This document shows, piece by piece, positions 8,511-16,775 of a stretch of DNA of 64,000 nt. Both the position numbers and the translations under genes were made by a program. Source of the stretch: Leptospira mtsangambouensis (lineage in GTDB: Bacteria > Spirochaetota > Leptospiria > Leptospirales > Leptospiraceae); contig NZ_RQHK01000005.1 in assembly GCF_004770475.1 (NCBI RefSeq), positions 186,001-250,000 on the forward strand, given 5' to 3'. The notes under the pieces are model-generated. The model was not told where the DNA came from. It ran no database searches and saw only the letters and a list, made by a program, of their open reading frames with translations. Each line of letters begins with the position of its first letter. Positions within the stretch are counted from its first letter, which is position 1.

Positions 8511-11297
8511 CTACTTTTTTGTTCTCGTAAAAGCACCATCCCAGTCTGGTTCTGGGGGAGTTTCTAAGTAATATTGGCACCGTTCCCAAAGGAGTTTGCA
8601 GGCTTCGTCCCCATTTGTGGTGAGGAGTGTGTAGAATTTTTTGCCTGCCTCCTCAAACTTGCGGTTCAAATAAGAGAAAAGGGCAGTTTCGTAGGCTTCC
8701 ACAAATTTATGGTCTTCTTCTGTTTCATCGCCTTTTTTGGCTCTGACTTCATAGAGAGTGACTGGTTTGGTTTTTCCCTTCACACGCACAATATCCAACT
8801 TTCTTGTGAAAAAATGGTCTTTGACTTCATCATGAACAAATTCAGAAACCAAAATACAAACTCCATAATCTTTTCCAGCTGCCTCTAACCGTGCCGCTAA
8901 GTTGACAGTATCACCCATCATTGTATAGGAAGCCAGGGCATCGGTTCCCATAAATCCAACTTTCGCATAACCCATGTTTAGTCCAATGCGGAACTTCATC
9001 GTATGAGCTTCGGGGATGTATTTATCCTTCTCTATCCACTCAGCCTTTAAGACCTCAAGTTTATCCCGCATTTCAACACTGGCAGAGACTGCTTTTAAAC
9101 AATGGTTTTCCACATCCAGCGGTGCATTAAAAACTCCCACAATGGCATCCCCAATGTATTTATCCAATACTCCGTCATGGTGTTTCAGAATGATGGTCAT
9201 GGCTGATAAGTATTCGTTGAGAAGATTGGCGAGTTCTTTTGAATTTAATTTTTCAGAAATGGTGCTAAATCCAGCAATATCAGAAAAGAATGCAGTGATG
9301 ATTTTTTCACTTCCTTGTTTTAGTTTTTCTAAATCTTTGAGAGCTTCTCCGACCACCACCGGGTCCACCATACTTCCAAGAACTCCTCGCATTTTTTCAC
9401 GTTCTTTTAATCCGGAAACCATCTGGTTTAGTGCAACTGTTAGGTTTCCAAATTCATCGTTTCCACCATCATCAAAATGGACATGAAGATTTCCATGACC
9501 CACATCTTCTGCACTTCGAATGATGTTTCGAATTTTTTGAACCACCACACCAGAAATAAAAATGGCGAAAAGAATTGCCACCAAACAGATAGTAATGGCA
9601 GTAAGTACAATTTGGTTTCTATTGTCTTTGATGGCTCGAATTCCATCGGTTCTATCGACAAGTGTTCGAATCAGCCCAGAAAAATTATCACGTAATACAA
9701 GATTGGGAACATTTTCCGATTCCAAAAGATGAGTCCCATCTAACTTCCACATGATCTCTTCTGATTCGCTACGGGAATGGCCAAAACTCCCATCGGGAAA
9801 TAGTTTTTTTAATTCTTTAGTAGGGGTTTCTTGTTCGGCAGTGAGAATCCATTTGCGAATGGCTTTCCAACGATTCCTTTGGATTTCCCGAGCATCAGGA
9901 TCTTGGTAATAACGTTCATATTCGGTGGGATCTGTTTTGAATTTCATCAAAACCCAATCTTCCAAGGTAACGTCTCGCAAACTTCGCAAAGCTTCGATTT
10001 TTTCCCAAGTTTCTAAGGGAATAGGATAGTTTGTGGTGACTTCATCAAAAATTTTATCTCTCTCTGTGATGAGTTCCTCGTAAGATTTATAAAAACTGGT
10101 AAAAAGTTTGTCCTTTGCCGGAGGGATCGGTGGTTTTGCATTTTTCAAAAATTGAATGCGATCTCTTAGTTTTGGGATGAGTTCTGACAGTTCGTTTGTG
10201 ATTCGATAATCTTCTTTGATTACTTCTCTGTAATCTCCTAGGCTAGATTTAACACTACTTAGGTTAAAAGCTCTTTTGGTGGAGTTTTGATGGCGGAAAA
10301 GGGGAGAGTGGAGGGCTTGGATTTCTCTTTCTTCCCATTCATAGACATACTGTTTTTCGTTTTCATCGAGGGAAGAAATATCATCTGACAAACGTTGGAA
10401 GGATTCGACTAAACTTTCTTCCATCTGGTCAAACTGATCCATTTTGGCAAGGGGAGAAGTGTTGTCGATGATCTGTGTGTCAAAAGAAGCAAGGGATGTT
10501 TCCCCTTGGATCATGGCAGAAAGAGGGAAGGTTTGGATCCGAAAGAGTTTGGTATCTAGTCCCAGTTCTTCAAGTTTTCTTTTTTTAGAATCAGCATAGA
10601 ACTTGGCTATAAAAAGGTCCAGTTGTGATTTATGGTTTCGAATTTCTTTTTTTAGATTTTTAACATTGGTTTCCCAATTTGTTTTTGCTTCTGGGTCTTC
10701 TGGTGGAGTTTGTTTTTGGATCTCCAAATACTTTTCTTCATTGCGCACATAAGAAGAAGCAAGGTGAACAAGTGTATTCCATTCTCTTTCACTGATGTTT
10801 CTGTTGGCTGCTTCTCGAAGTTGGTGACGAATTTCCCGCTCCAAAACATCCACATCATCTTTTGTTAAATAAACGGAAAAAAAAGTGTCCACTTTCTTTA
10901 CTACTTTGGAAGTACCAAGAGATCCAAAAAGATTGGTTTTGAATCCAAAGACAGAAACTGTTTTTTTCTTGGTGACCACTTTCGCAGTTCGATATTTTTT
11001 AAGTTCTTCTCTTTGTCTTTCGATCCTCGATTTGAACTCTTCGATCCGGATTAAGTTTTGCGATATATTCTCAATCTCCATCACCAAACTTGCGATGAAA
11101 TTTTTGGAGACTGCTGCTTGTTTTTCATAACTCTCAGAGAGGATGGCCGTTTGTTGGCGAACCGTGATGATGGAAAGTAAAAGAATCGTAAGTGCAATTA
11201 GGGTGCCAGTAAACCAAGCAAGTTTGGCTCTAATTCCTTCGGAAAGGATTTTCCAGACGGAAGTAAGTCCGGATTGGATCATTTTAAAGAATTCCAT
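8511..11297 (-). CDS. Membrane class III adenylate/guanylate cyclase with large sensor region and HAMP
   Basis: This protein of about 928 residues makes a cyclic nucleotide. After one N-terminal transmembrane helix comes a very long, charged, probably extracytoplasmic region (roughly 500 residues). A second helix ('ICLVAILFAIFISGVVV') follows, then a HAMP domain ('EDVGHGNLHVHFDDGGNDEFG') and a class III cyclase domain. The metal-binding aspartates are in 'FFSDIAGFS' and 'YIGDAIVGVF', and a later catalytic segment is 'YTMMGDTVNLAARLE'. A short helical tail ends the protein. The frame is open 135 bases further upstream, but that extension precedes the membrane helix and approaches the divergent sthA gene, so I place the start at the ATG at 11297 (ATG 11282 is also possible). 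Substrate choice between ATP and GTP is not certain by eye. Confidence 0.9.
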   Translation of the reverse strand: MEFFKMIQSGLTSVWKILSEGIRAKLAWFTGTLIALTILLLSIITVRQQTAILSESYEKQAAVSKNFIASLVMEIENISQNLIRIEEFKSRIERQREELKKYRTAKVVTKKKTVSVFGFKTNLFGSLGTSKVVKKVDTFFSVYLTKDDVDVLEREIRHQLREAANRNISEREWNTLVHLASSYVRNEEKYLEIQKQTPPEDPEAKTNWETNVKNLKKEIRNHKSQLDLFIAKFYADSKKRKLEELGLDTKLFRIQTFPLSAMIQGETSLASFDTQIIDNTSPLAKMDQFDQMEESLVESFQRLSDDISSLDENEKQYVYEWEEREIQALHSPLFRHQNSTKRAFNLSSVKSSLGDYREVIKEDYRITNELSELIPKLRDRIQFLKNAKPPIPPAKDKLFTSFYKSYEELITERDKIFDEVTTNYPIPLETWEKIEALRSLRDVTLEDWVLMKFKTDPTEYERYYQDPDAREIQRNRWKAIRKWILTAEQETPTKELKKLFPDGSFGHSRSESEEIMWKLDGTHLLESENVPNLVLRDNFSGLIRTLVDRTDGIRAIKDNRNQIVLTAITICLVAILFAIFISGVVVQKIRNIIRSAEDVGHGNLHVHFDDGGNDEFGNLTVALNQMVSGLKEREKMRGVLGSMVDPVVVGEALKDLEKLKQGSEKIITAFFSDIAGFSTISEKLNSKELANLLNEYLSAMTIILKHHDGVLDKYIGDAIVGVFNAPLDVENHCLKAVSASVEMRDKLEVLKAEWIEKDKYIPEAHTMKFRIGLNMGYAKVGFMGTDALASYTMMGDTVNLAARLEAAGKDYGVCILVSEFVHDEVKDHFFTRKLDIVRVKGKTKPVTLYEVRAKKGDETEEDHKFVEAYETALFSYLNRKFEEAGKKFYTLLTTNGDEACKLLWERCQYYLETPPEPDWDGAFTRTKK

Positions 11298-11457
11298 AGG
11301 GATGGATGAAACATGAGACCCTGAGTTTTCAAAGCAAGATATTTTGTATTTCATGTAGTACTTTGTTAGGTGAAAATGACGAAGAACTGGACTCCCAATT
11401 TGATTTGTCAATTTTTCCTTGCTATTTTTCACTTCGTCGGTATTGTTTTTTTAGCAA

Positions 11458-12861
11458 ATGTCCATCAATCGTTTTGATTTACTCGCCATCGGGGGCGGTC
11501 CTGCCGCACAAAAAGCTGCTATCCAAGCAAGCAAAATGGGAAAAAAAGCAGCCATTATAGAAAAAGACCCTTACTTGGGTGGAGGTTGTGTCCACTACGG
11601 AACCATCCCTTCCAAATCCTTACAAGAAACGAGTCGCTTCTATCGAAATTTAAGATTGTCCAATTTACACGGATTACAATCACCACAACCGGCAATGCTT
11701 ACCTTACAGGAACTTATGTTTCGTGCGGGGACTGTGATTGAAAAAGAAGAAGATGTCACCCGCGAACAAATGATCCAAAACCGAGTCACAACTCTTACTG
11801 GTTGGGGAAAGCTCGTGGATGCCAATCATGTAGAAGTCACAGACTCTGCCGGTAGAAAAAAAGTTTATGAAACCGAGAACATTCTCATTGCTACGGGTAG
11901 TAGCCCTCGTAGGCCCACAAACGAAAACATTCCTTTTGAAGATGGATTAATCTACGATAGTGATGGGCTCTTTGCGATGAAAAAGATGCCTGCTTCTTTA
12001 GCGGTAGTGGGTGCTGGAATCATTGGGTCGGAATACGCTACAATTTTTGCTCATATCGGAGTGAAGGTTCATCTCTTTGATTCCCAAAGTCGTATCCTTG
12101 GTTTTTTGGATGAAGATGTGTCAAATGAAATGACCCGTATCATGCAACAATCTGGGATTTCCATCCATGTGGATTCTTCCATTACAAAGTACAACAAACT
12201 TCCCAATGAGGAAGGATTTGAACTCACAACTAACAAAGGTGAAGTGGTGCGAGTCAACCAAGTTCTGATTTCTCGTGGCCGATTGGGAAATGTAGACAAC
12301 TTAGGATTAGAATCAGTTGGAATCACTCCCAATGATCGAAAACAAATTTTGGTAAATGAAAACTATCAAACCAACGTTTCTAATATCTACGCTTGTGGAG
12401 ATGTCATTGGATTCCCTAGTTTGGCTTCCGTGTCCATGTACCAAGGTGCTTATGTCGCAAAACATATGTTTGGTCATCCATCTGTTCCAGTGGATGCAGA
12501 AGAATTCCCCATTGGGATTTATACTTTGCCTGAGATTGCGACAATTGGACCAACGGAAGAAGCTCTCAAAGCCCGAGGAGTTTCCTATGGAGTGGGAATG
12601 GCAAGGTTTGATACCATCACTCGCGCTCAAATCAGCGGTGATCAAGTGGGACTTTTAAAAATCATTTTTGATAAACAGTCCAGAAGAGTTTTGGGAGTTC
12701 ATATCATATCTGACAAAGCAACAGAACTCATTGCTCTTGGGCAATGTGTGGTGAATCTCAAGGCTCCGATTGAGTATTTCACCGAACATATTTTTAATTA
12801 CCCAACCATGATAGGTGCTTATAAAAATGCCGCGAATGATGCCCTTTTGAGAGAAAAATAA
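11458..12861 (+). CDS. sthA: Soluble pyridine nucleotide transhydrogenase-type flavoprotein
   Basis: This 467-residue FAD-dependent oxidoreductase belongs to the dihydrolipoamide dehydrogenase family. The FAD site is 'AIGGGPAAQKAA', the NAD(P) site is 'VVGAGIIGSEYA', the second FAD motif is 'IYACGDVIG', and a C-terminal dimerisation domain is present. Instead of the CxxxxC disulphide of lipoamide dehydrogenase it has 'GGGCVHYGTIPSKSL', with only one cysteine. This matches the SthA pattern ('GGGCTHWGTIPSK' in E. coli). SthA exchanges reducing equivalents between NADPH and NADH in the cytoplasm. No purine-rich ribosome site is visible before the ATG. Confidence 0.88.
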   Translation: MSINRFDLLAIGGGPAAQKAAIQASKMGKKAAIIEKDPYLGGGCVHYGTIPSKSLQETSRFYRNLRLSNLHGLQSPQPAMLTLQELMFRAGTVIEKEEDVTREQMIQNRVTTLTGWGKLVDANHVEVTDSAGRKKVYETENILIATGSSPRRPTNENIPFEDGLIYDSDGLFAMKKMPASLAVVGAGIIGSEYATIFAHIGVKVHLFDSQSRILGFLDEDVSNEMTRIMQQSGISIHVDSSITKYNKLPNEEGFELTTNKGEVVRVNQVLISRGRLGNVDNLGLESVGITPNDRKQILVNENYQTNVSNIYACGDVIGFPSLASVSMYQGAYVAKHMFGHPSVPVDAEEFPIGIYTLPEIATIGPTEEALKARGVSYGVGMARFDTITRAQISGDQVGLLKIIFDKQSRRVLGVHIISDKATELIALGQCVVNLKAPIEYFTEHIFNYPTMIGAYKNAANDALLREK

Positions 12862-12886
12862 TCGGCATTTCTTGAGAATCTGACCT

Positions 12887-12922
12887 ATCCCGTTTGTTTA
12901 CTTTTATAGAGAAGAACGGGAT
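12887..12922 (+). terminator. Inverted repeat, possible weak terminator after sthA
   Basis: Eight-base perfect arms (ATCCCGTT at 12887-12894, AACGGGAT at 12915-12922) flank a 20-base AT-rich loop, and TTT follows. The position just after sthA and before the sigma-factor gene fits a weak terminator. The loop is long and the T tract short, so an operator for the sigma-factor operon is an alternative. Confidence 0.4.
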
Positions 12923-12964
12923 TTTACTTGTCAGAGACTCGGTTTTACCAACACATACAAGATT

Positions 12965-13483
12965 GTGTCAGACAAAACTGTCTCTATGAGTCAAATTTAT
13001 GAAAGAAGCCATAAGCGTATTTATGACTTCCTCTACAAGTACACTCAAAATGCGGACACGGCAATGGATTTGATGCAAGACAGTTTTTTAAGTTTCCATA
13101 AACATTATGGCAACGCCGGCCTCTCGGAAGAGAAGTCCGTCATGGTTTTGTACACAATTGCCCGCAATTTATCGATCAATTATGCTAAAAAGTTTTCTAC
13201 AACAAGGGAGATAGTCTCCGATGAGATCGAGTTTCATAGCCACAATCCAAAACTCGAAACCAAAGCGGAATACCAAGACTTAGAAGATCGTCTTTATTCC
13301 TTTTTAGGAGAACTCTCGGAAGAAGAAAGGTCTGCCTTGTTACTCAAGAATGTGGAAGGATTTCAGCTCGTACAAATCGCTGAGGTCTTAGGAGTTTCGG
13401 TTTCTACTGCTTCTCGTTTGGTCATAAGGGCCACTGAGAAAGTGTTGGCCATAGCCAAAAGAGAAAATCTGGTACCGGATTAG
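12965..13483 (+). CDS. ECF-type RNA polymerase sigma factor
   Basis: This 172-residue protein has the two domains of an ECF sigma factor. Region 2 ('RIYDFLYKYTQNADTAMDLMQDSFLSF') binds core polymerase and the -10 element. Region 4 ('LSEEERSALLLKNVEGFQLVQIAEVLGVSVSTASR') carries the helix-turn-helix for the -35 element. Region 3 is absent, as expected. The listed start is GTG; ATG at 12986 is an alternative seven codons later. Five bases separate it from the FecR-domain gene, whose product is the likely anti-sigma partner. No TonB-dependent receptor gene is nearby. Confidence 0.9.
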   Translation: MSDKTVSMSQIYERSHKRIYDFLYKYTQNADTAMDLMQDSFLSFHKHYGNAGLSEEKSVMVLYTIARNLSINYAKKFSTTREIVSDEIEFHSHNPKLETKAEYQDLEDRLYSFLGELSEEERSALLLKNVEGFQLVQIAEVLGVSVSTASRLVIRATEKVLAIAKRENLVPD

Positions 13484-13488
13484 AATCA

Positions 13489-14526
13489 ATGAACGAATTT
13501 GATAAGCAACATACAATCGCTAAATGGGAAGAACTCCTTCGGAAACCCGCCAAAAAAACGGAGTCTGTTGTGTTTCCTTCCTGGGAGACTGTATCAAAAC
13601 GCCAGATCCAATTCGAATACAAACCAGAACCAAATTCTACTCATAATGTAATTTCGTTTTTCCGCAAACCAATTGGTCTTGCCTTTGTGGGAGGGTCTGC
13701 TTTATCACTGGCAGCGGCTCTTTTCTTTGTTTTTTTCCTAAATCCATCTGCACCAGGTGAATCGGAAGTAGCGGTCTCTGCAGCCAAAGAATCCAAACCA
13801 ATGGTTTCTCCTCTGAAGGTTCTTGTTTCCTCAGTGAAGGGAAAGGTTTCCGTTCTTCCACAAGGAAGTTCCAAATCTGTTCCTCTGGTGAAACATTACC
13901 AACTAGCGTCGGGAGATATTATCATTACAGAAGGAACTTCGCAAATTGATTTGGATTTTGAAACTGGTTCTTGGATGCGGATTACTCCTAATTCAGAAGT
14001 AGTAATGGATGTAATCGAAAAATCAAATGACTCTCAATCGCAAAAGTTCTCAGTAAAAAAAGGAAAGATCTTCGCTTCCGTTTCGAAACTTTCTAAAGAT
14101 AGTCATTTTGTTGTGCAGGCTGGCGAGCATCTTACACAAGTTAGAGGGACTGTTTTCAGTGTTCAATTTGATGGACAATCGGAAATTGTAGCCGTGCGGG
14201 AAGGTTCAGTGGCAGTAGGGGATCTCATCCTCACTTCTAGGCAACAAACGGTTGTCAAACTTGGAGAAACATTGCCTGTCTCTTCTTCTGAGTTGCATCC
14301 GAAAGAAGATAAAGAACTTAAGGCATTTCAAACACAAACCATTCTTGCTCGTGAGTCTATGCTATACGAAGAACACGCAAGATTAGAACTTGTACGATTG
14401 GAAGATGGAACTGAATACCGAGGAGTCATTCTTGGCCAATCAGAAACACATCTTCACTTCCAAGGTTTAGAAGGTTTGATTGAAATTCCGATCCAAAAGA
14501 TCTTAGAAACAGAAAAAATTCGTTAA
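13489..14526 (+). CDS. FecR-domain membrane protein, probable anti-sigma partner
   Basis: The protein has 345 residues. A cytoplasmic N-terminal segment of about 60 residues is followed by one membrane helix ('GLAFVGGSALSLAAALFFVFFL') and an exported FecR domain. That domain is recognisable by 'GKVSVLPQGSSK', 'LASGDIIITEGTSQIDLDFETGSWMRI', 'FSVKKGKIFASVSKL', 'HFVVQAGEHLTQVRGTVFSV' and 'VREGSVAVGD'. FecR-type proteins bind the sigma factor inside and sense a signal outside. Coupling to the ECF gene five bases upstream supports this role. The N-terminal segment does not look like a zinc-type anti-sigma domain, and the C-terminal 80 residues add a small beta-rich module of unknown function. Confidence 0.82.
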   Translation: MNEFDKQHTIAKWEELLRKPAKKTESVVFPSWETVSKRQIQFEYKPEPNSTHNVISFFRKPIGLAFVGGSALSLAAALFFVFFLNPSAPGESEVAVSAAKESKPMVSPLKVLVSSVKGKVSVLPQGSSKSVPLVKHYQLASGDIIITEGTSQIDLDFETGSWMRITPNSEVVMDVIEKSNDSQSQKFSVKKGKIFASVSKLSKDSHFVVQAGEHLTQVRGTVFSVQFDGQSEIVAVREGSVAVGDLILTSRQQTVVKLGETLPVSSSELHPKEDKELKAFQTQTILARESMLYEEHARLELVRLEDGTEYRGVILGQSETHLHFQGLEGLIEIPIQKILETEKIR

Positions 14527-14606
14527 TCTCTATAAGTTTTTGACAATATTATCTTTTTCTGAGAAGGTCTTCCTGAACGCCCTAGGGGAACACCTTAAAA
14601 GAAACC

Positions 14607-15152
14607 ATGTCTCAAAATCACAAAAAAACCTTTCGTTTTCACTATCTTATCGATAAGGAATTCCAATTAAAGTTTTTAGCTCATTATTCTTTGTTATTTA
14701 TATCTGGGGTACTTGTGACTTTAGGTTTTCTCTATTGGCTGAACCAAGCCAAGTATGATGGCGGTGCTGTGTTTCGTCTTCGCCAAGATGCACAAACTGT
14801 GTTTTGGAAAGTGGAAAACGACGATCCATCTCCAGGCGAAGCAAAAGAGAAGTTTGTTCCTCGAGAGATTTACCTTCCGAGTTATGACCACCAATTGAAT
14901 ATGTATACCATTCAGTTTGATGCAGTTGTCACTCTTTCCATTCTCTATTTACTTTTGATCACTGTATTTTCTGTATTCAAATCACATAAGATGGCAGGGC
15001 CTGTTTTTAGTATCAAACGGTCTTTACAACGGATGGCATCAGGGGATCCCATTGAAACCATTCGCATTCGAAAAGGGGATGAGTTCCAAGAGCTTGTAGA
15101 AGTATTGAATGAGGTCATTCAAAAACGAGTGGCCGGTCCTTCCCGTAAATAA
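14607..15152 (+). CDS. Two-helix membrane protein with a HAMP-like domain
   Basis: This 181-residue protein has two transmembrane helices ('FLAHYSLLFISGVLVTLGFLYWL' and 'AVVTLSILYLLLITVFSVF') around an external loop of about 70 residues. The cytoplasmic end is HAMP-like: 'HKMAGPVFSIKRSLQRMASGDP', then 'IRIRKGDEFQELVEVLNEVIQ'. This looks like the sensor part of a transmembrane receptor without any output domain, so it may pass signals to a separate partner. It lies 80 bases after the FecR gene on the same strand, and membership of that operon is possible but unproven. Confidence 0.7.
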   Translation: MSQNHKKTFRFHYLIDKEFQLKFLAHYSLLFISGVLVTLGFLYWLNQAKYDGGAVFRLRQDAQTVFWKVENDDPSPGEAKEKFVPREIYLPSYDHQLNMYTIQFDAVVTLSILYLLLITVFSVFKSHKMAGPVFSIKRSLQRMASGDPIETIRIRKGDEFQELVEVLNEVIQKRVAGPSRK

Positions 15153-15272
15153 TTACAAACCAACTTTGCCACTTGGCCAGATAAAAGTCCCCATTTGATT
15201 TGGGGGCGGTGTTTCAGCTTCTCTCGACTCTTTTGTCCGTCCAAAACCATTCCAATTCTTAATTCTTTCGGT

Positions 15273-15300
15273 TTGACTTTCTATTTGAAATCCGTAAGAT
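15273..15300 (+). promoter_or_regulatory. Possible sigma-70 promoter for the 15310 lipoprotein gene
   Basis: TTGACT (15273-15278) and TAAGAT (15295-15300) are spaced by 16 bases, close to the vegetative consensus. The start codon at 15310 is only nine bases after the -10 element, so a transcript from here would have almost no leader. No Shine-Dalgarno sequence is visible before the ATG, which is consistent with that. Confidence 0.4.
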
Positions 15301-15309
15301 TTTTGCATT

Positions 15310-15702
15310 ATGAAAAAGAAACACAACTATCTCTTTTCTAATATCCTCTTCCTCCTAATGGCTTTTGGGGTTGGATGTAACCAGCCAACACTTGCTAGGT
15401 TGAGTTCTGATAATATCCTTGGTGCTGACGCAAAAGCAAAATTATTAGAAGCCTCACGTAAGATAGATGGAGCCAAATTTGCACCACTGGGAGTCGGATC
15501 GGCAGGAGCAGAAGCCTCATCCTCCTTATTGAATGGAGTTTTAATCCCCATCCTTGCCGAAATCAACCCAGACAAATACTACAAACGAGACACTGTGGAC
15601 TCTTGTGAAAAGAATATCTATCTTTTGGGTTTAGCACTCCCTAACTATGCCTCCGTTGAACTTTCTTGTGAAATCAAAGAGGTAACAACTTTCGATTTTT
15701 AA
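15310..15702 (+). CDS. Small putative lipoprotein
   Basis: This 130-residue protein has a basic N-terminus, a hydrophobic stretch and 'FGVGC' as a plausible lipobox, so Cys23 would be lipidated. The mature part has no enzymatic motif. The segment 'DKYYKRDTVDSCEKNIYLLG...LSCEIKEV' with two cysteines resembles a family of small lipoproteins recurrent in Leptospira (perhaps the one named TIGR04452), but I recognise this only loosely. Function is unknown. A strong terminator follows, so it is probably transcribed alone. Confidence 0.75.
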   Translation: MKKKHNYLFSNILFLLMAFGVGCNQPTLARLSSDNILGADAKAKLLEASRKIDGAKFAPLGVGSAGAEASSSLLNGVLIPILAEINPDKYYKRDTVDSCEKNIYLLGLALPNYASVELSCEIKEVTTFDF

Positions 15703-15713
15703 TTCGACCATCC

Positions 15714-15748
15714 ATGCTAACCAAGTCCTTGTGGCTTGTTAGCATTTT
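15714..15748 (+). terminator. Strong Rho-independent terminator after the 15310 lipoprotein gene
   Basis: Left arm ATGCTAACCAAG (15714-15725) pairs with right arm CTTGTTAGCAT (15735-15745), giving eleven pairs with one bulged C and a nine-base loop. TTT follows. It lies twelve bases after the lipoprotein stop codon. Confidence 0.8.
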
Positions 15749-15896
15749 CCTCTAGTTTCCTTTTCGCATTTGGAATAGATTTTAGGTGAAACAACGACTA
15801 GTATTTCTTTGTAGATTTATACCTGAAGCAATATGTAACTTCCCATAATTGATCTTATGTCGCATTGGATTCGGTGGGGTTTTGTATAGAAAGGCA

Positions 15897-15933
15897 CATC
15901 GGTAACACTTTAGATCAACGCGCATGGGTGACA
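15897..15933. repeat. Short direct repeat, possible remnant of a transposon end
   Basis: CATCGGTAACA (15897-15907) and CATGGGTGACA (15923-15933) match at nine of eleven positions and are 26 bases apart. Spaced direct repeats like this occur at the ends of some insertion sequences as transposase sites. No transposase is nearby, so at most this is a relic. It lies in the gene-free stretch 15703-16075. Confidence 0.25.
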
Positions 15934-15941
15934 ATGAGTTT

Positions 15942-16045
15942 GGCGCCTCGGATCCATTCTTCCATTGCCCAATGATTTTAAAACGACCGCGCTTTACGCT
16001 TCAATCTTTGCTTCGCAAAGGATTTTCGCTGCAATCGCTGGCGCA
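15942..16045. repeat. Structured intergenic repeat, copy 1
   Basis: This non-coding element begins with GGCGCCTCG and ends with CGCTGGCGCA, so its ends are partly complementary. Inside are a small hairpin (CATTG CCC AATG, around 15963-15974) and a second imperfect hairpin around CTTTGCTTCGCAAAG (about 16006-16020). The right half (15984-16045) aligns closely with 54931-54995, and the left-end motif and spacing are shared as well. The two copies therefore form a dispersed family. It fills the gap between two lipoprotein genes pointing towards each other, so it could act as a transcription stop, but its conservation suggests a mobile or structured element. Confidence 0.7.
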
Positions 16046-16075
16046 TCAACATTTTTGGATCAGTAAAAATTAGAT

Positions 16076-16351
16076 CTATTTTGTTCCGCAGGTTTTTTTC
16101 TTGATGTCTTCACAAAGATAAGAACCGACTAATCGTTCGGCATCACATTGAAATTTTGCCGCCGCTTTTACTTCTGAACTTCCTGTGACTGATGAAGACC
16201 GTTCGGAACAAAACGCATAAGACTGGTATACCACAAGAGAACAAGCCAGATAATCTAAATCGGCTCGTTCGCAGGCTTCATAAGAAGGATTGGTTTTTGT
16301 ACATTGAAAGAGTAAAAAGAGAAAGAAAACCGAAAGAATAAAACAACGCAC
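16076..16351 (-). CDS. Small cysteine-rich putative lipoprotein
   Basis: This 91-residue protein has a signal peptide with lipobox 'LLFQC', so Cys17 is the likely lipid anchor. The mature region holds six further cysteines ('EACERADLDYLACSLVVYQSYAFCSE...FQCDAERLVGSYLCEDIKKKTC'), which suggests a compact disulphide-bonded fold outside the cytoplasm. I do not recognise a family. It lies 58 bases downstream of the CTG-start lipoprotein gene on the same strand and may be the last gene of the subtilase operon. Confidence 0.7.
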   Translation of the reverse strand: MRCFILSVFFLFLLFQCTKTNPSYEACERADLDYLACSLVVYQSYAFCSERSSSVTGSSEVKAAAKFQCDAERLVGSYLCEDIKKKTCGTK

Positions 16352-16409
16352 TGTCCTTTTTAGACAGATTTATGTTTCGTTTTAGTCCCGGTTTTTCTCA
16401 AGTTTAGCG

Positions 16410-16775
16410 TTAAAGTTTAGTATTGTATTTTTGCATGATTTGGTTTCTTTCGATGTATCGAATTTTTCCAAACGCTGTTGCCTTTTTTTCCATTACTGGA
16501 AGGCCAGGATCATTTTTTAGAATCAAATGATAACTTCTATCTCGAACAATCATTGAATCCAATTTGACGATCCCAAATTCATTAAAAAGAGCCCGAAGCT
16601 CTTCTATCGTCACTCCCTCTTCTGTAGCAAAAAGATATTCACCTTCTTTAAACATTGGGCTTTGGCCTTGGATGGGTCGCAATTGTTGGGATTGTTTTGG
16701 TTCACCAAACAAGGTGCAGCCTGTGGTTAAGGCTGCAACCAGAATGCTGTAACCGAGTGTTTTATTGTAAAACAG
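16410..16775 (-). CDS. Putative lipoprotein, apparently starting at CTG inside the subtilase gene
   Basis: The mature part, about 100 residues with a beta-alpha pattern ('GVTIEELRALFNEFGIVKLDSMIVRDRSYHLILK'), is clear from 16712 downward. In that frame, upstream codons encode a convincing lipoprotein signal ('YSILVAALTTGC'), but no ATG, GTG or TTG exists before the upstream stop. The best start is CTG at 16773-16775, because GGAG lies six bases before it (16782-16785). This gives 121 residues and overlaps the subtilase 3' end by 14 bases, consistent with translational coupling. A TTG at 16712 would lose the signal peptide. A lost ATG or a sequencing error are alternatives. Function is unknown. 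Confidence 0.6.
   Translation of the reverse strand: MFYNKTLGYSILVAALTTGCTLFGEPKQSQQLRPIQGQSPMFKEGEYLFATEEGVTIEELRALFNEFGIVKLDSMIVRDRSYHLILKNDPGLPVMEKKATAFGKIRYIERNQIMQKYNTKL

Noticed and set aside
11298..11432. N-terminal extension of the cyclase
   Set aside because: The extra 45 residues precede the membrane helix, lack homology-like sequence and leave only 25 bases to the divergent sthA start, too little for promoters.
14540..14606. TTGACA before the HAMP-protein gene
   Set aside because: No acceptable -10 element follows at 16-18 bases, so I do not call a promoter.
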